From DATKFM01 sp046154965 (GTDB taxonomy: Bacteria; Pseudomonadota; Alphaproteobacteria; Dongiales; Dongiaceae), in NCBI GenBank assembly GCA_046154965.1, contig JBJXDY010000044.1:111665-175664 (forward strand): a stretch of 64,000 nucleotides of DNA. The letters are read 5' to 3'. A program made the translations under genes and the position numbers. The notes under the pieces were generated by a model. It was not told where the DNA came from. It searched no databases and was given only the letters and a program-made list of their open reading frames with translations. Positions 8,755 to 21,207 of this stretch are shown piece after piece. Within the stretch, counting starts at the first letter, position 1; each line of letters opens with the position of its first letter.

Positions 8755-10011
8755 ATGACGATCGCTGTCGAACGGCTGATTGCGACCCGCTATCTCTTCT
8801 CCCGCCGCAAGGGCGGCTTCGTGTCGATCATTGCCCTATTGTCGACCCTCGGCATCGCCGTCGGCGTCGCCACGCTGATCGTTGTGCTCGCGGTCATGAA
8901 CGGCTTCACCGGCGAGATGCTTAACAAGATCCTCGGCATGAACGGCCATTTGCGGGTCTATCTGCCGCAGCAGCAGATGCATGACTACGCCCTTCTGGCC
9001 GACCGTATTCGACAGTTCCCCGGCGTGGTTCTGGCCATGCCGACGATCGAGGAGCCGGTCATGGCCACGACCGGCGACAGGACCTCCGGCGCCTTCGTGC
9101 GCGCCGTGCCGCCGGAGGATTTGGCCAAGCTGACCTCCGTCGCCTCCACCGTCTCCGCCGGCGCTCTTGACAAGTTCAAGGGTCTCCACGCTGTCATTGT
9201 CGGGCAAGGGCTGGCGGACAAGCTCGGCGTCGAACCGGGGGGCGACCTGACCCTGGTTATCCCGCTTTCCAACTGTACGCTCTTCGGCTGCGTCCCGCGC
9301 ACGAAGACGTACAACGTCGCCGGGACGTTCAATCTCGGCATGTCGCTCTATGACGAGGCTTTCATTTACATGCCCTTGGAGGCCGGCCAGGCGTTCTTTC
9401 GCACGTCGGACAAACCCGAGGAGCAGGTCGTCGCCAAAGCGATCGAAGTGACGCTGAACCGGCCGGAGGATGCGCCGGCGATGGCGCCGGAGCTGAAGGC
9501 TCGTATCGGCGGCACCGTAACCGATTGGCAGGAATTCTACGCCGGTTATTTCGAGGCGATCAAGGTGCAGCGCAATGCGCTGTTTCTGATGCTCAGTCTT
9601 ATCAGCCTGGTTGCCGCGTTGAACATCATCTCCAGCCAGATCCTGCTGGTGAAGGACAAGGCCAAGGAAGTCGCGATCCTCCGGACCATGGGGGCGACGC
9701 GGCGCTCCATTCTCCGCCTTTTCCTCATGAACGGGCTGGGTATCGGCATTGTCGGGACAGGTCTCGGCATCCTTCTCGGGCTTTGGCTCGCCGCCAGCAT
9801 CGACAATGTGCGCCAATGGATCGAGACCCTGACAGGCGTTCCGCTGTTCAATCGCGATATCTATTTCCTCTCGAAGCTGCCGGCGGCGGTCGATCCAATG
9901 TCGGTGATTATTGTCAGTGCCGTGGCCCTGCTGCTGACTCTCGCGGCGACCGTCTATCCAGCCTTGCGGGCCGCGCGCCTCGATCCGGTCGAAGCCCTGC
10001 GCTATGAGTAG
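8755..10011 (+). CDS. Lipoprotein-releasing ABC transporter permease, first copy (LolC/E family)
   Basis: Inner-membrane subunit that extracts lipoproteins and passes them to LolA for transport to the outer membrane. It is 418 residues with the family layout: one N-terminal membrane helix after the LolC/E start (ATRYLFSRRKGGFVSIIALL), a periplasmic domain of about 220 residues, then three C-terminal helices. The coupling region VKDKAKEVAILRTMGATR and the end YPALRAARLDPVEALRYE are conserved. It is directly followed by a second related permease and then lolD. Which copy plays the LolC or the LolE role cannot be decided by eye. Confidence 0.94.
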   Translation: MTIAVERLIATRYLFSRRKGGFVSIIALLSTLGIAVGVATLIVVLAVMNGFTGEMLNKILGMNGHLRVYLPQQQMHDYALLADRIRQFPGVVLAMPTIEEPVMATTGDRTSGAFVRAVPPEDLAKLTSVASTVSAGALDKFKGLHAVIVGQGLADKLGVEPGGDLTLVIPLSNCTLFGCVPRTKTYNVAGTFNLGMSLYDEAFIYMPLEAGQAFFRTSDKPEEQVVAKAIEVTLNRPEDAPAMAPELKARIGGTVTDWQEFYAGYFEAIKVQRNALFLMLSLISLVAALNIISSQILLVKDKAKEVAILRTMGATRRSILRLFLMNGLGIGIVGTGLGILLGLWLAASIDNVRQWIETLTGVPLFNRDIYFLSKLPAAVDPMSVIIVSAVALLLTLAATVYPALRAARLDPVEALRYE

Positions 10012-10023
10012 GGGCGGAAAAGA

Positions 10024-11262
10024 ATGTTGACGGCGCCCGAACGGTTGCTTGCTTTTCGCTATATGCGCTCCCGGCGGCGGTCGAGGGGCTTCTCGGCTGT
10101 GAGCTGGCTTTCGCTGCTGGCGATCGCGCTGGGTGTCGCTACTCTTGTCATCGTGACTTCCATAATGAACGGACTGCAGGTCGATCTAATCTCCCGGATT
10201 CTCGGCGTGTCGCCCCATATGCTGGTTCAATCAAGTGCTGCGACGGCGGATCTTGATAGGTTACGGCAGGATATCGCTTCGTTGCCGGGCGTTCTGCAAG
10301 CAGCGTCCGTGGTTCGCGGCGATGGCCTGGCCGCCGCGGGCAAACGCTCGGCTGGCGCTCGGATTGTCGGCATAAAGCCAGAGGATCTGCTGGCGCGGCG
10401 GATCATCGCCGACGAGATCACCGAAGGAATGTTGTCACAGTTTCAGAGCCCTTCTGTGGTCATTGGCGCCGGATTGGCGCGCAATCTCGGCGTGCCCATC
10501 GGCGGCAAGGTCAGACTGATCGTGCCGCGCCGCGATCCTGAGACCGGAACGCTGGTGCCGCGCGGGCGAACTTTCGTCGTCGCGGCTGTCTTCGAGACGC
10601 GCCGGGACGAGTACGACAACCTGCTGGTGTTTCTCACCCTCCCGGAAGCGCAAACGCTTTATGAAACTGAGGGGCATGCGACGGCGCTCGATGTCGTCTT
10701 GGATGACCCGTCGCGCGTGGACGACCTGCGGCCGCAAGTCCAAGCGCTGCTCGGTCCCAGTGAAACCGTCAAGACTTGGAAGGATCTGAACAGTTCGCTC
10801 GTTGCCGCCTTGCAGGTCGAGCGCATCGCTACCACCGTGATCCTCGTCCTGATCATCATCGTCGCGGTATTCAGCATTATCGCTGGGCAGGTGATGATGG
10901 TGAAAGACAAGGCGCGGGAGATCGCCATACTCCGCACCATGGGTTCGACTCGCGGCTCGATTCTGCGCGTCTTCATGTTCAGCGGCGTGCTCGTGGGGAT
11001 TGCCGGCGCGCTTATCGGTTGCGTTTTCGGCCTGCTTGTGGCCGGCCAAATTCAAACGGCCGGCCGGTGGCTCTATGGCAGATTTCAAGGCTGGGGGATG
11101 GATGGGATACTGTGGTTCCTGGCGCACCTGCCGTCCATCGTGGAGGCTTCGCAGGTGCTTATCGTCATCGCCATTGCCCTGATCCTGACTTTGCTGGCGA
11201 GCATTTATCCGGCCTGGCGCGCGGCGCGCCTCGATCCCGTGGAGGCTCTACGTTATGAGTGA
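10024..11262 (+). CDS. Lipoprotein-releasing ABC transporter permease, second copy (LolC/E family)
   Basis: A 412-residue paralogue of the preceding gene, starting 12 bases after it. It has the same layout and the same signature segments: ALGVATLVIVTSIMNG, VKDKAREIAILRTMGSTR and the C-terminal YPAWRAARLDPVEALRYE. The periplasmic domains are clearly diverged from the first copy. Together they should form a LolC/LolE-like heterodimer. Many Alphaproteobacteria have one such permease next to lolD, so a tandem pair is notable. The end overlaps lolD by eight bases. Confidence 0.93.
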   Translation: MLTAPERLLAFRYMRSRRRSRGFSAVSWLSLLAIALGVATLVIVTSIMNGLQVDLISRILGVSPHMLVQSSAATADLDRLRQDIASLPGVLQAASVVRGDGLAAAGKRSAGARIVGIKPEDLLARRIIADEITEGMLSQFQSPSVVIGAGLARNLGVPIGGKVRLIVPRRDPETGTLVPRGRTFVVAAVFETRRDEYDNLLVFLTLPEAQTLYETEGHATALDVVLDDPSRVDDLRPQVQALLGPSETVKTWKDLNSSLVAALQVERIATTVILVLIIIVAVFSIIAGQVMMVKDKAREIAILRTMGSTRGSILRVFMFSGVLVGIAGALIGCVFGLLVAGQIQTAGRWLYGRFQGWGMDGILWFLAHLPSIVEASQVLIVIAIALILTLLASIYPAWRAARLDPVEALRYE

Positions 11263-11944
11263 ACGCAAGGGGGATGTGCTCGTCCTTGACCGGATCAACA
11301 GGGGATTCGGCAGCGGTGCCGCGCGTCTCGAGGTCCTGAGAGGCGTATCCCTGTCGGTCCGTGGTGGCGAGATGGTAGCCCTGGTCGGTCCTTCGGGCTG
11401 CGGCAAGTCCACGCTGCTGCATATCGCCGGCCTGCTGGAGAAAGCCGATAACGGCGATGTGACGATCGACGGCAAGGCGGCGAACAGTCTCGGCGACGAT
11501 GCCCGCACGGCGATCCGTGGTTCCGCCATCGGTTTCGTCTATCAGTATCATCACCTGCTGCGGGAGTTCTCGGCGCTGGAGAATGTCATGCTGCCGCAGA
11601 TGATCGCCGGCGTTGCAAGAGTTGCGGCACGGCGCCGGGCGGAGGAGTTGCTGACCTCTGTCAGCCTGGCCAAGCGGATGGAGCATCGCCCGGCGGAGTT
11701 GTCCGGCGGCGAACAGCAGCGGGTGGCGATCGCCCGTGCGCTGGCCAACAAGCCGAAGCTTCTGCTGGCCGACGAGCCGACCGGCAATCTCGACGAACGC
11801 ACCGCCGATGACGCCTTCGGCCTGCTGCAGAATTTGGTTCGCGGGTCGGGCGTGGCGGCGTTGATCGCCACCCACAATATCGGCTTGGCACAGCGCATGG
11901 ATCGCCGGGTGACACTCCATGAGGGCAGAATTCTGGCGATGTAA
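11255..11944 (+). CDS. lolD: Lipoprotein-releasing system ATP-binding protein LolD
   Basis: ATPase that powers lipoprotein release by the two upstream permeases. It is 229 residues. Walker A is GPSGCGKST, the Q-loop region reads GFVYQYHHLL, the ABC signature is LSGGEQQRVAIARAL, and Walker B with the following loop is LLLADEPTGNLDE; the switch histidine is in IATHN. The Q-loop segment YQYHHLL is characteristic of LolD. The eight-base overlap with the second permease gene supports one operon proS-permease-permease-lolD or an operon starting at 8755. Confidence 0.96.
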   Translation: MSERKGDVLVLDRINRGFGSGAARLEVLRGVSLSVRGGEMVALVGPSGCGKSTLLHIAGLLEKADNGDVTIDGKAANSLGDDARTAIRGSAIGFVYQYHHLLREFSALENVMLPQMIAGVARVAARRRAEELLTSVSLAKRMEHRPAELSGGEQQRVAIARALANKPKLLLADEPTGNLDERTADDAFGLLQNLVRGSGVAALIATHNIGLAQRMDRRVTLHEGRILAM

Positions 11945-12030
11945 TCCGCGCCGGAAAGGCGTAAAATTTGGGCCATGTGGCGCTGGGTGCGCGCTCCCGG
12001 CTGCTTCGATGGGCCGCATTTCGGGTTTGC

Positions 12031-15000
12031 ATGCTCTGTCACAAATGTTCGGCCGAGAATAGCAAGGGACGGCGGTTCTGCGCCCAATGCGGTGCGCCGC
12101 TGCCCCAGCCCTGTCCGGCCTGTGGATTTGCCAACGGCCCGGGCGACCGGTTCTGTGGCGGTTGCGGCAAGCCGCTCGGACAGGCTGGCGGTGCTGCGCC
12201 ATCGACTTCACCTTCGGCATCTCCCGGCGAGCATCGGCCGGTGACGATACTTTTTGCCGATCTCGCGGGCTTTACGAAACTGACCACCGAGTTGGGCGCG
12301 GAGAAAACCCATGCGCTGCTCAATCGCCAGCTCGCCATGCTGGACGAAATCGTCACCGGTTATGGTGGCGGCAGCGAATACATCGGCGACGCCATCATGG
12401 CGGTGTTCGGTGCGCCGATTGCTCATAGCGATGATCCAATCCGCGCGGCGCGCGCGGCCGGCGACATGCACAGCGCGATTGCCAAGTTGAGCGATGAGAT
12501 CGGCCGGCCGCTGAAGCTGCATATCGGTATTGCCAGCGGGCAGGTCGTGGCAGGCGGGTTGGGATCCGACAGCCGCACGAAGTACACGGTGATAGGCGAT
12601 TCCGTGAATCTGGCCTCGCGCCTGAGCAACCTGGCAGAACCCGGCGAGACGCTGGTGTCCGACGCCGTCTGCAACGCCATCGGCCGCCAGATGGAATGCG
12701 AAGCGGCCGGGACCGCGATGGCGAAGGGAATCGATCAGCCGATTCACCTGTGGCGCATCATAGGCGTCGGTGACGCAGCCGGGCCGCAGTTCGATACCCC
12801 CTTCGTCGGCCGCCAGGCCGAACTGCGGCAGCTGGCCGGTCTTATCGACGCCTGCCGCGATTCCGGCGAAGGCCATGTCGTGCTGCTGCGGGGCGAGGCG
12901 GGCATCGGCAAGACCCGGACCGCGGCGGAGCTTCTACGCATGACGGCCGAGCGGGGCTTTTCCTGCCATCGCGCCCTGGTGCTGGATTTCGGCGCCGGCA
13001 AGGGCCAGGACGCGGTCGGCAGCCTGGCGCGCAGCCTGCTGGGTATCGCGCCCGGCACCGGCAAAGAAGGCCGGGCAAAGCAGGTCGCCGCGGCTATTGG
13101 CTTGGGGCTGGTGGATCAGGCTGATCTGGTCTTCTTCAATGATCTTCTTGACGTGGCGCAGCCCATGGAGCTGCGCGCCATATCCGACGCCATGAACGCC
13201 GCGGCCCGTCAGCAAGGCGAAGAAGCTGCGCTGCAGACGTTGCTCAGGCGGCTTGCAGTTCAGAAGCCCGTCATGATCCTGGTGGAGGATATCCATTGGG
13301 CGGATCCGCCCGTGCTTTCGGTGCTCGCCGCGTTGGCGCATGTTGCCGATGAAGCGCCGCTGATCCTGGCGTTGACGACGCGCATCGAGGGCGACCCCAT
13401 CGATGACGCATGGCGCGGTCAGGCGGGCGGCGCGCTGGCGATCTTCGATCTTGGCCCATTGCGCCGGACGGAGGCGCGGGCGCTGGCGGTCGGGCTGGCC
13501 ATCACCGATGACGGCCTGATCGCCGGCTGCATCGAGCGCGCCGAAGGCAATCCGCTGTTCCTCGAACAGCTCTTGCGCAATGCCGGCGAGAGCGGTTCGC
13601 AGTCGATGCCGGCTTCCATCCAGAGCCTCGTCCTGGCGCGGGTGGACCGCCTGTCGCCGCTGGATAAGCGGGCCTTGCAGGCGGCGGCTGTCGTAGGGCA
13701 ACGGTTCACTCTGGAAGCGATGCGCGCGATGATCGGCATCGCCGACTACATGCCCCAGGAACTCCTCCGCCACCGGTTGATCCGCGCCGATGCGGGGGCG
13801 TTTCTCTTTGCCCATGCGCTGATCCGCGACGGCATCTACGACTCCCTGCTGACCGCGCCGCGGCAGGATTTGCATCGGGCCGCGGCGCGATGGTTCGACA
13901 AGCGCGATCCCGTGCTGAAGGCGCTGCATCTGGATCTGGCTGGCGATCCGGCGGCGGCTTTGGCGTATGACGACGCGGCGCGCGCTGTAGCGGCCCAGTA
14001 CCGGAACGATCAGGCGCTGACCCTGGCGGAGATGGGCCTGGCATTGGCCACGAACGACAAGCAACGCGCCGCGCTCGAGCTGCTGCATGGCCAGCTGCTG
14101 CAGGATGCCGGTCAGGCGGCGAGTTCGATCGAGGCCTATGGGCAGGCCTTGAAACTGGCCGATGATGACCGGACGCGGGTTGCCGCCTGGTACGGCCTTG
14201 CCGCCGGCCATCGCATTCTCGATCGCTATGCCGAGGCCGAAGGGCTTTTGGCTCAAGCGCAGGAACTCGCCGAGCGCCGCGATTTCAAGGTAGAGCTGAC
14301 CCTGATCCATCACCTGCGCGGCAACTTGCATTTTCCCCAGGGGCGCTTCGAGCAGTGTCTCGCCGAGCATCAGCGCGCGCTGGAGTTGGCCCAGGCGATC
14401 GGCTCGCCGGAAGCGGAGGCGAGGGCGCTCGGCGGCCTCGCCGATGCGGAGTATGCGCGCGGCCGCATGCTGTCGTCCCACGCCCGCTTCAAGGCCTGTG
14501 TCGAACTGGCGCGGAAGCATGGGCTGGGCCGCATCGAGGTCGCCAACCTGAACATGAAGGCCTACACGCATCTGTTTTCCGGCGATGTGCGCGCGACGTT
14601 GACGCTGGCGAATGCTGCCGTGGCGGCCGCAATGAAAGTCGGCCATCAGCGCGCCGAAGTGATCGCCCGGGAGGCCGCGTTCGAATGCAATTTCAATCTC
14701 TGCAATTTCGTCGACGCCCGCGAGCATGTCACAAAATCCCTGGCTCTCTCCCAGCGGCTCGGCGCGAAGCGTTTTGAATCCGAGGATCTCATCTTCCTGG
14801 CCGCTGTGGATTTCCGCGATGGCAGAGTTATTGAAGCCATGCGGGGGGCCGAAGGAGCGCTTGCGCTGGGTCGTGAGACCGGCATGAAGTATATCGGCCC
14901 CTCGATCTTGGGCATCCTGGCGCGGATTACGCCGGATGCCAAACGCCGCAGCGAAGCGCTGGCGGAGGCGGAGGAGATTCTTCAAACGGGGGCGCTGAAG

Positions 15001-15294
15001 CATAATCATCTCTGGTTCTACCGCGAGGCGATCGAGGTCAGTCTCGAGTCCAGGCAATGGGCGGAAGCGCGCCGCTATGCCGCGGCGCTGGAAGCCTGCT
15101 TCCTGGACGAGCCGACGCCCTGGAGCGGCTTTCTCGCCGAACGCGGCCGGGCCCTGGCGGCCTGGGGCGAGGGCGCCCGCGGCGCCGCTCAGTTCGCGGA
15201 ATTGAAACGTCTGCGTGGCGAAGGCGACCGCATGGGCTATCTGGCGGCTCTGCCGCTCATCGACAAAGCGCTCACGCGCCAGCCGAAATCCTGA
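12031..15294 (+). CDS. Class III adenylate/guanylate cyclase with zinc ribbons, AAA ATPase and TPR-like repeats
   Basis: A large (1087 residue) multidomain regulator. The N-terminus has two zinc ribbons (CHKCSAEN...FCAQCG and CPACGFAN...FCGGCG). A class III cyclase domain follows at about 69-250 with both metal-binding aspartates (FADLAGFT and GDAIMAVFG) and the catalytic DSVNLASRL, so it looks active. A P-loop ATPase comes next (GEAGIGKT near 288; LVEDIHWADPP), then helical TPR-like repeats from about 650 to the end. The ATP/GTP preference cannot be told. The ATG at 12031 immediately precedes the first zinc ribbon; the open frame extends to 11968, so the start is uncertain. It sits between lolD and dnaE. 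Confidence 0.92.
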   Translation: MLCHKCSAENSKGRRFCAQCGAPLPQPCPACGFANGPGDRFCGGCGKPLGQAGGAAPSTSPSASPGEHRPVTILFADLAGFTKLTTELGAEKTHALLNRQLAMLDEIVTGYGGGSEYIGDAIMAVFGAPIAHSDDPIRAARAAGDMHSAIAKLSDEIGRPLKLHIGIASGQVVAGGLGSDSRTKYTVIGDSVNLASRLSNLAEPGETLVSDAVCNAIGRQMECEAAGTAMAKGIDQPIHLWRIIGVGDAAGPQFDTPFVGRQAELRQLAGLIDACRDSGEGHVVLLRGEAGIGKTRTAAELLRMTAERGFSCHRALVLDFGAGKGQDAVGSLARSLLGIAPGTGKEGRAKQVAAAIGLGLVDQADLVFFNDLLDVAQPMELRAISDAMNAAARQQGEEAALQTLLRRLAVQKPVMILVEDIHWADPPVLSVLAALAHVADEAPLILALTTRIEGDPIDDAWRGQAGGALAIFDLGPLRRTEARALAVGLAITDDGLIAGCIERAEGNPLFLEQLLRNAGESGSQSMPASIQSLVLARVDRLSPLDKRALQAAAVVGQRFTLEAMRAMIGIADYMPQELLRHRLIRADAGAFLFAHALIRDGIYDSLLTAPRQDLHRAAARWFDKRDPVLKALHLDLAGDPAAALAYDDAARAVAAQYRNDQALTLAEMGLALATNDKQRAALELLHGQLLQDAGQAASSIEAYGQALKLADDDRTRVAAWYGLAAGHRILDRYAEAEGLLAQAQELAERRDFKVELTLIHHLRGNLHFPQGRFEQCLAEHQRALELAQAIGSPEAEARALGGLADAEYARGRMLSSHARFKACVELARKHGLGRIEVANLNMKAYTHLFSGDVRATLTLANAAVAAAMKVGHQRAEVIAREAAFECNFNLCNFVDAREHVTKSLALSQRLGAKRFESEDLIFLAAVDFRDGRVIEAMRGAEGALALGRETGMKYIGPSILGILARITPDAKRRSEALAEAEEILQTGALKHNHLWFYREAIEVSLESRQWAEARRYAAALEACFLDEPTPWSGFLAERGRALAAWGEGARGAAQFAELKRLRGEGDRMGYLAALPLIDKALTRQPKS

Positions 15295-15339
15295 GTTTCG
15301 GCCCCTGACATTGCCGGCGACTCGTGGAATCATCTGGCT

Positions 15340-18819
<3,480 letters not shown>

Positions 18820-19312
18820 CGGCCGGCGGCCATCTTCCGCCGCGCCGATGCAGCAAGGCTAACAGCGGTACATTTGCGCTATTCATATCCGCTGTAAGTC
18901 ACCGGATCCGTTCGAGAAACCCGGAAATGTAGGATTTTCAGGGATCCCAGTTTCTTGAGGAACGATCCCATACAAGGGAATCACCGCCCCGCGGCGCCGA
19001 TTGCAGCGACGGCAGGGCACGGATGCGCACTATCGGCCCGTGCCGCCGGTCCGGCCGATGCATCCTGTATTCCGATACACAATGTCCAACATCGAAGCCG
19101 CTCGTTCACGCGGGATGCGACAGGTTTATCATAGGTTAATCGTCCTATTTGTCAAGAAGATAATCCTGAATAGCCGGTCGCGCCTGCCGAAATGTCAGTA
19201 GTAATTCGTCGAGATGCACACAAGGGTAGTGCCGCCCACAGTATCATGTAGCCTGGAGTCTGGATCTGGCCGAAGGCCGCCCCGGAATGGCGGCCAGCCA
19301 AACGGCGGGGAA
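18820..19312. other. Intergenic region between dnaE and the DMT transporter
   Basis: This stretch of about 490 bases holds a 6-bp hairpin at 18824-18842 (CGGCGG, seven-base loop, CCGCCG) just after the dnaE stop, without a T run; it may help end dnaE transcription. The remainder is less GC-rich, around 19080-19210 in particular, and contains no open frame with a ribosome site or recognisable product. A promoter for the next gene is expected here but none stands out. Confidence 0.45.
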
Positions 19313-20281
19313 ATGGCGGATAATCTGCAACAAGCCAGGACGTCTTTCGGCCAGGACGCACGCGGACGACCGGCTGCGCCTGACGCAGCCCGCGCCGACA
19401 ATGTCCGGCTTGGCGTCGGCGTCATACTTTTCACAGATCTTGCCCTGTCGCTAGGCGATGCGGCGATCAAGGCGTTAAGCGCCGATTTCGTGCTCTGGCA
19501 GATTTTTGTGCTGCGTTCCGTCATCGCCATCCCGGTGCTGCTCGCCATTTTCCGGCTGGGTTTTCGGGGAACGCCATTGCTGCCCCGGCAGTTGGGATGG
19601 GTTGCACTGCGAAGCCTGATGCTGACCATGATGTGGGTCGCCTATTGGGCCGCGCTGCCGCATCTCGCGCTCGGCATCGCGGCCGCGGTTTACTACACGC
19701 TGCCGATTTTCATCACGCTGTTGGCGGCGCTTTTTCTGGGCGACCGGGTCGGACCGTTAGGGTGGGGCGCGGTTTTCCTTGGCTTCGCCGGAGTTCTGCT
19801 GATCCTGAAGCCGGATGCGGGCGGCTTCAATTTCTACGCGCTTCTGCCGCTTGCTGCGGCGGTCCTCTATGCGCTGGCGATGATCCTGACGCGGACGAAG
19901 TGCCGCGACGAAAGTCCGCTGGTGCTGTCATTCAGCCTGAACGTCTCGTTCATCGCGGTTGGTCTGGTGGCGACGCTGCTGATCGCCGGCTTCGGCGGCG
20001 ATGCGCAAGGCGCGTCCTTCCTGCTTGGCGAATGGTCGCCCATGGGCGGGCAGGAGTGGTTTTCGATGACCCTGCTCGCGGCGGCTGCGATCATCGGCAG
20101 CGTCGGCGCTGCGATCGCCTATCAGGTCGCCCCACCGGCGACCATCTCCACATTCGATTTCGCCTATCTCGGCTTTTCGGCGCTCTGGGGATTTCTGTTC
20201 TTTGCCGAGGTCCTGGACGCGGTCTCAATCGGGGGGATGCTGCTGATTGTCGTCGCGGGAGTATTGGCGTTAAGACGCTAG
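19313..20281 (+). CDS. EamA/DMT-family transporter
   Basis: An integral membrane protein of 322 residues with about ten hydrophobic helices in two EamA-type repeats, first near 30-150 and second near 180-320. Segments typical for the family are AAVYYTLPIFITLLAALFLG, LGFAGVLLILKPD and FDFAYLGFSALWGFLFF. Such proteins export or import small metabolites; the substrate cannot be inferred. The ATG at 19313 was chosen because of the GGGGA site just upstream; the frame remains open to 19214 but that extension is proline/glycine rich and uncharacteristic. Confidence 0.88.
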   Translation: MADNLQQARTSFGQDARGRPAAPDAARADNVRLGVGVILFTDLALSLGDAAIKALSADFVLWQIFVLRSVIAIPVLLAIFRLGFRGTPLLPRQLGWVALRSLMLTMMWVAYWAALPHLALGIAAAVYYTLPIFITLLAALFLGDRVGPLGWGAVFLGFAGVLLILKPDAGGFNFYALLPLAAAVLYALAMILTRTKCRDESPLVLSFSLNVSFIAVGLVATLLIAGFGGDAQGASFLLGEWSPMGGQEWFSMTLLAAAAIIGSVGAAIAYQVAPPATISTFDFAYLGFSALWGFLFFAEVLDAVSIGGMLLIVVAGVLALRR

Positions 20282-20322
20282 CGGATTCCGCGGCATCAGC
20301 GTGTTCTGCAGGGATGTGCGAT

Positions 20323-21192
20323 CTACCCTCGCCGCCGCAAATGCACGAACCAGTAGACGCCGCCCACCATCAGGCTGCCGCCGAGCAGATTGCCGAGGGT
20401 TGCGACGGCGATGTTGTGGACCGCGGCCCCGGCGGTCAGCGCCGGATAGTCGGCCGCGGACTGGCCAATTGCGGTCCAGAACTCAGGCCCAGCCCAGGCC
20501 TTGATGGCGAGGCCGTAGGGCAGGAGATAGAGGTTGGCGATCGAGTGCTCGAATCCGGCGGCGACGAAGGCCGCGACGGGCGGAACGATGACCATCACCT
20601 TGTCGGTCGTGCTGCGCGCACCGAAGGACATCCACACCGCCAGGCAGACCAGCACGTTGCAGAGAACGGCGAGGAAGAAAAGCTGGACCGTCGGCAGCGC
20701 CGCCTTGGCTGAAGCGATGGCAAGCGCCGTCTTGCCGACGGCGCCGCCGCCGAATTCATGCTGTCCGGCAAGGAACACCAGGAGGGCGGTGCCAATCGCG
20801 CCGACGATATTGCCGGCATAGACCAGAATCCACGCGCGGATCAGCGCCGCCAGCGTGATGCGCCGGCTGGCGCAGGCCACGATCATCAGGGAGTCGCCGG
20901 TAAAGAGCTCCGCACCGCCGACGATCACCAGGATAAGACCGAGGGAGAAGACAATACCAGCAAGGAGGCGCGCGACGCCCCAAGGCAGGTCGCCGGCGCC
21001 GGTGAGGACGACAGTCATAAAGATCGCGCCCAACGCGATGAAGGCGCCCGCGAGCAGGCCCAGGACCACGAGCGCCACCGCATCGCGCCCGGCCTTAGCT
21101 GCGCCCGCGGCCTCGCAGGCCAGCGCCATTTCCGGCGGCAGCATTGCGTCGATGACTGTCGCGACAGGCGATTTTGGGGAGTTTTCGTTCAT
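20323..21192 (-). CDS. Formate/nitrite transporter (FNT) family protein
   Basis: A 289-residue pentameric-channel family member related to FocA and NirC, moving formate, nitrite or similar small anions. Six hydrophobic helices are evident. Family motifs include GGAELFTGDSLM, the CNVLVCLAVWM segment and GFEHSIANLYLLP, which contains the conserved proton-relay histidine. The substrate cannot be told from sequence alone and no formate dehydrogenase or nitrite reductase gene is nearby. It is convergent with the DMT transporter and follows the HEAT-like gene on the same strand by 15 bases. Confidence 0.92.
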   Translation of the reverse strand: MNENSPKSPVATVIDAMLPPEMALACEAAGAAKAGRDAVALVVLGLLAGAFIALGAIFMTVVLTGAGDLPWGVARLLAGIVFSLGLILVIVGGAELFTGDSLMIVACASRRITLAALIRAWILVYAGNIVGAIGTALLVFLAGQHEFGGGAVGKTALAIASAKAALPTVQLFFLAVLCNVLVCLAVWMSFGARSTTDKVMVIVPPVAAFVAAGFEHSIANLYLLPYGLAIKAWAGPEFWTAIGQSAADYPALTAGAAVHNIAVATLGNLLGGSLMVGGVYWFVHLRRRG

Positions 21193-21207
21193 GAAATTGC
21201 ACCGCGA

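Noticed and set aside
18961..19060. GGGATC/GATCCC repeats after dnaE as insertion-sequence ends
   Set aside because: Repeats are only six bases, close together, and no transposase remains or target duplication are visible.
19001..19201. 66-codon plus-strand open frame after dnaE
   Set aside because: No ribosome site, odd composition, no recognisable product.
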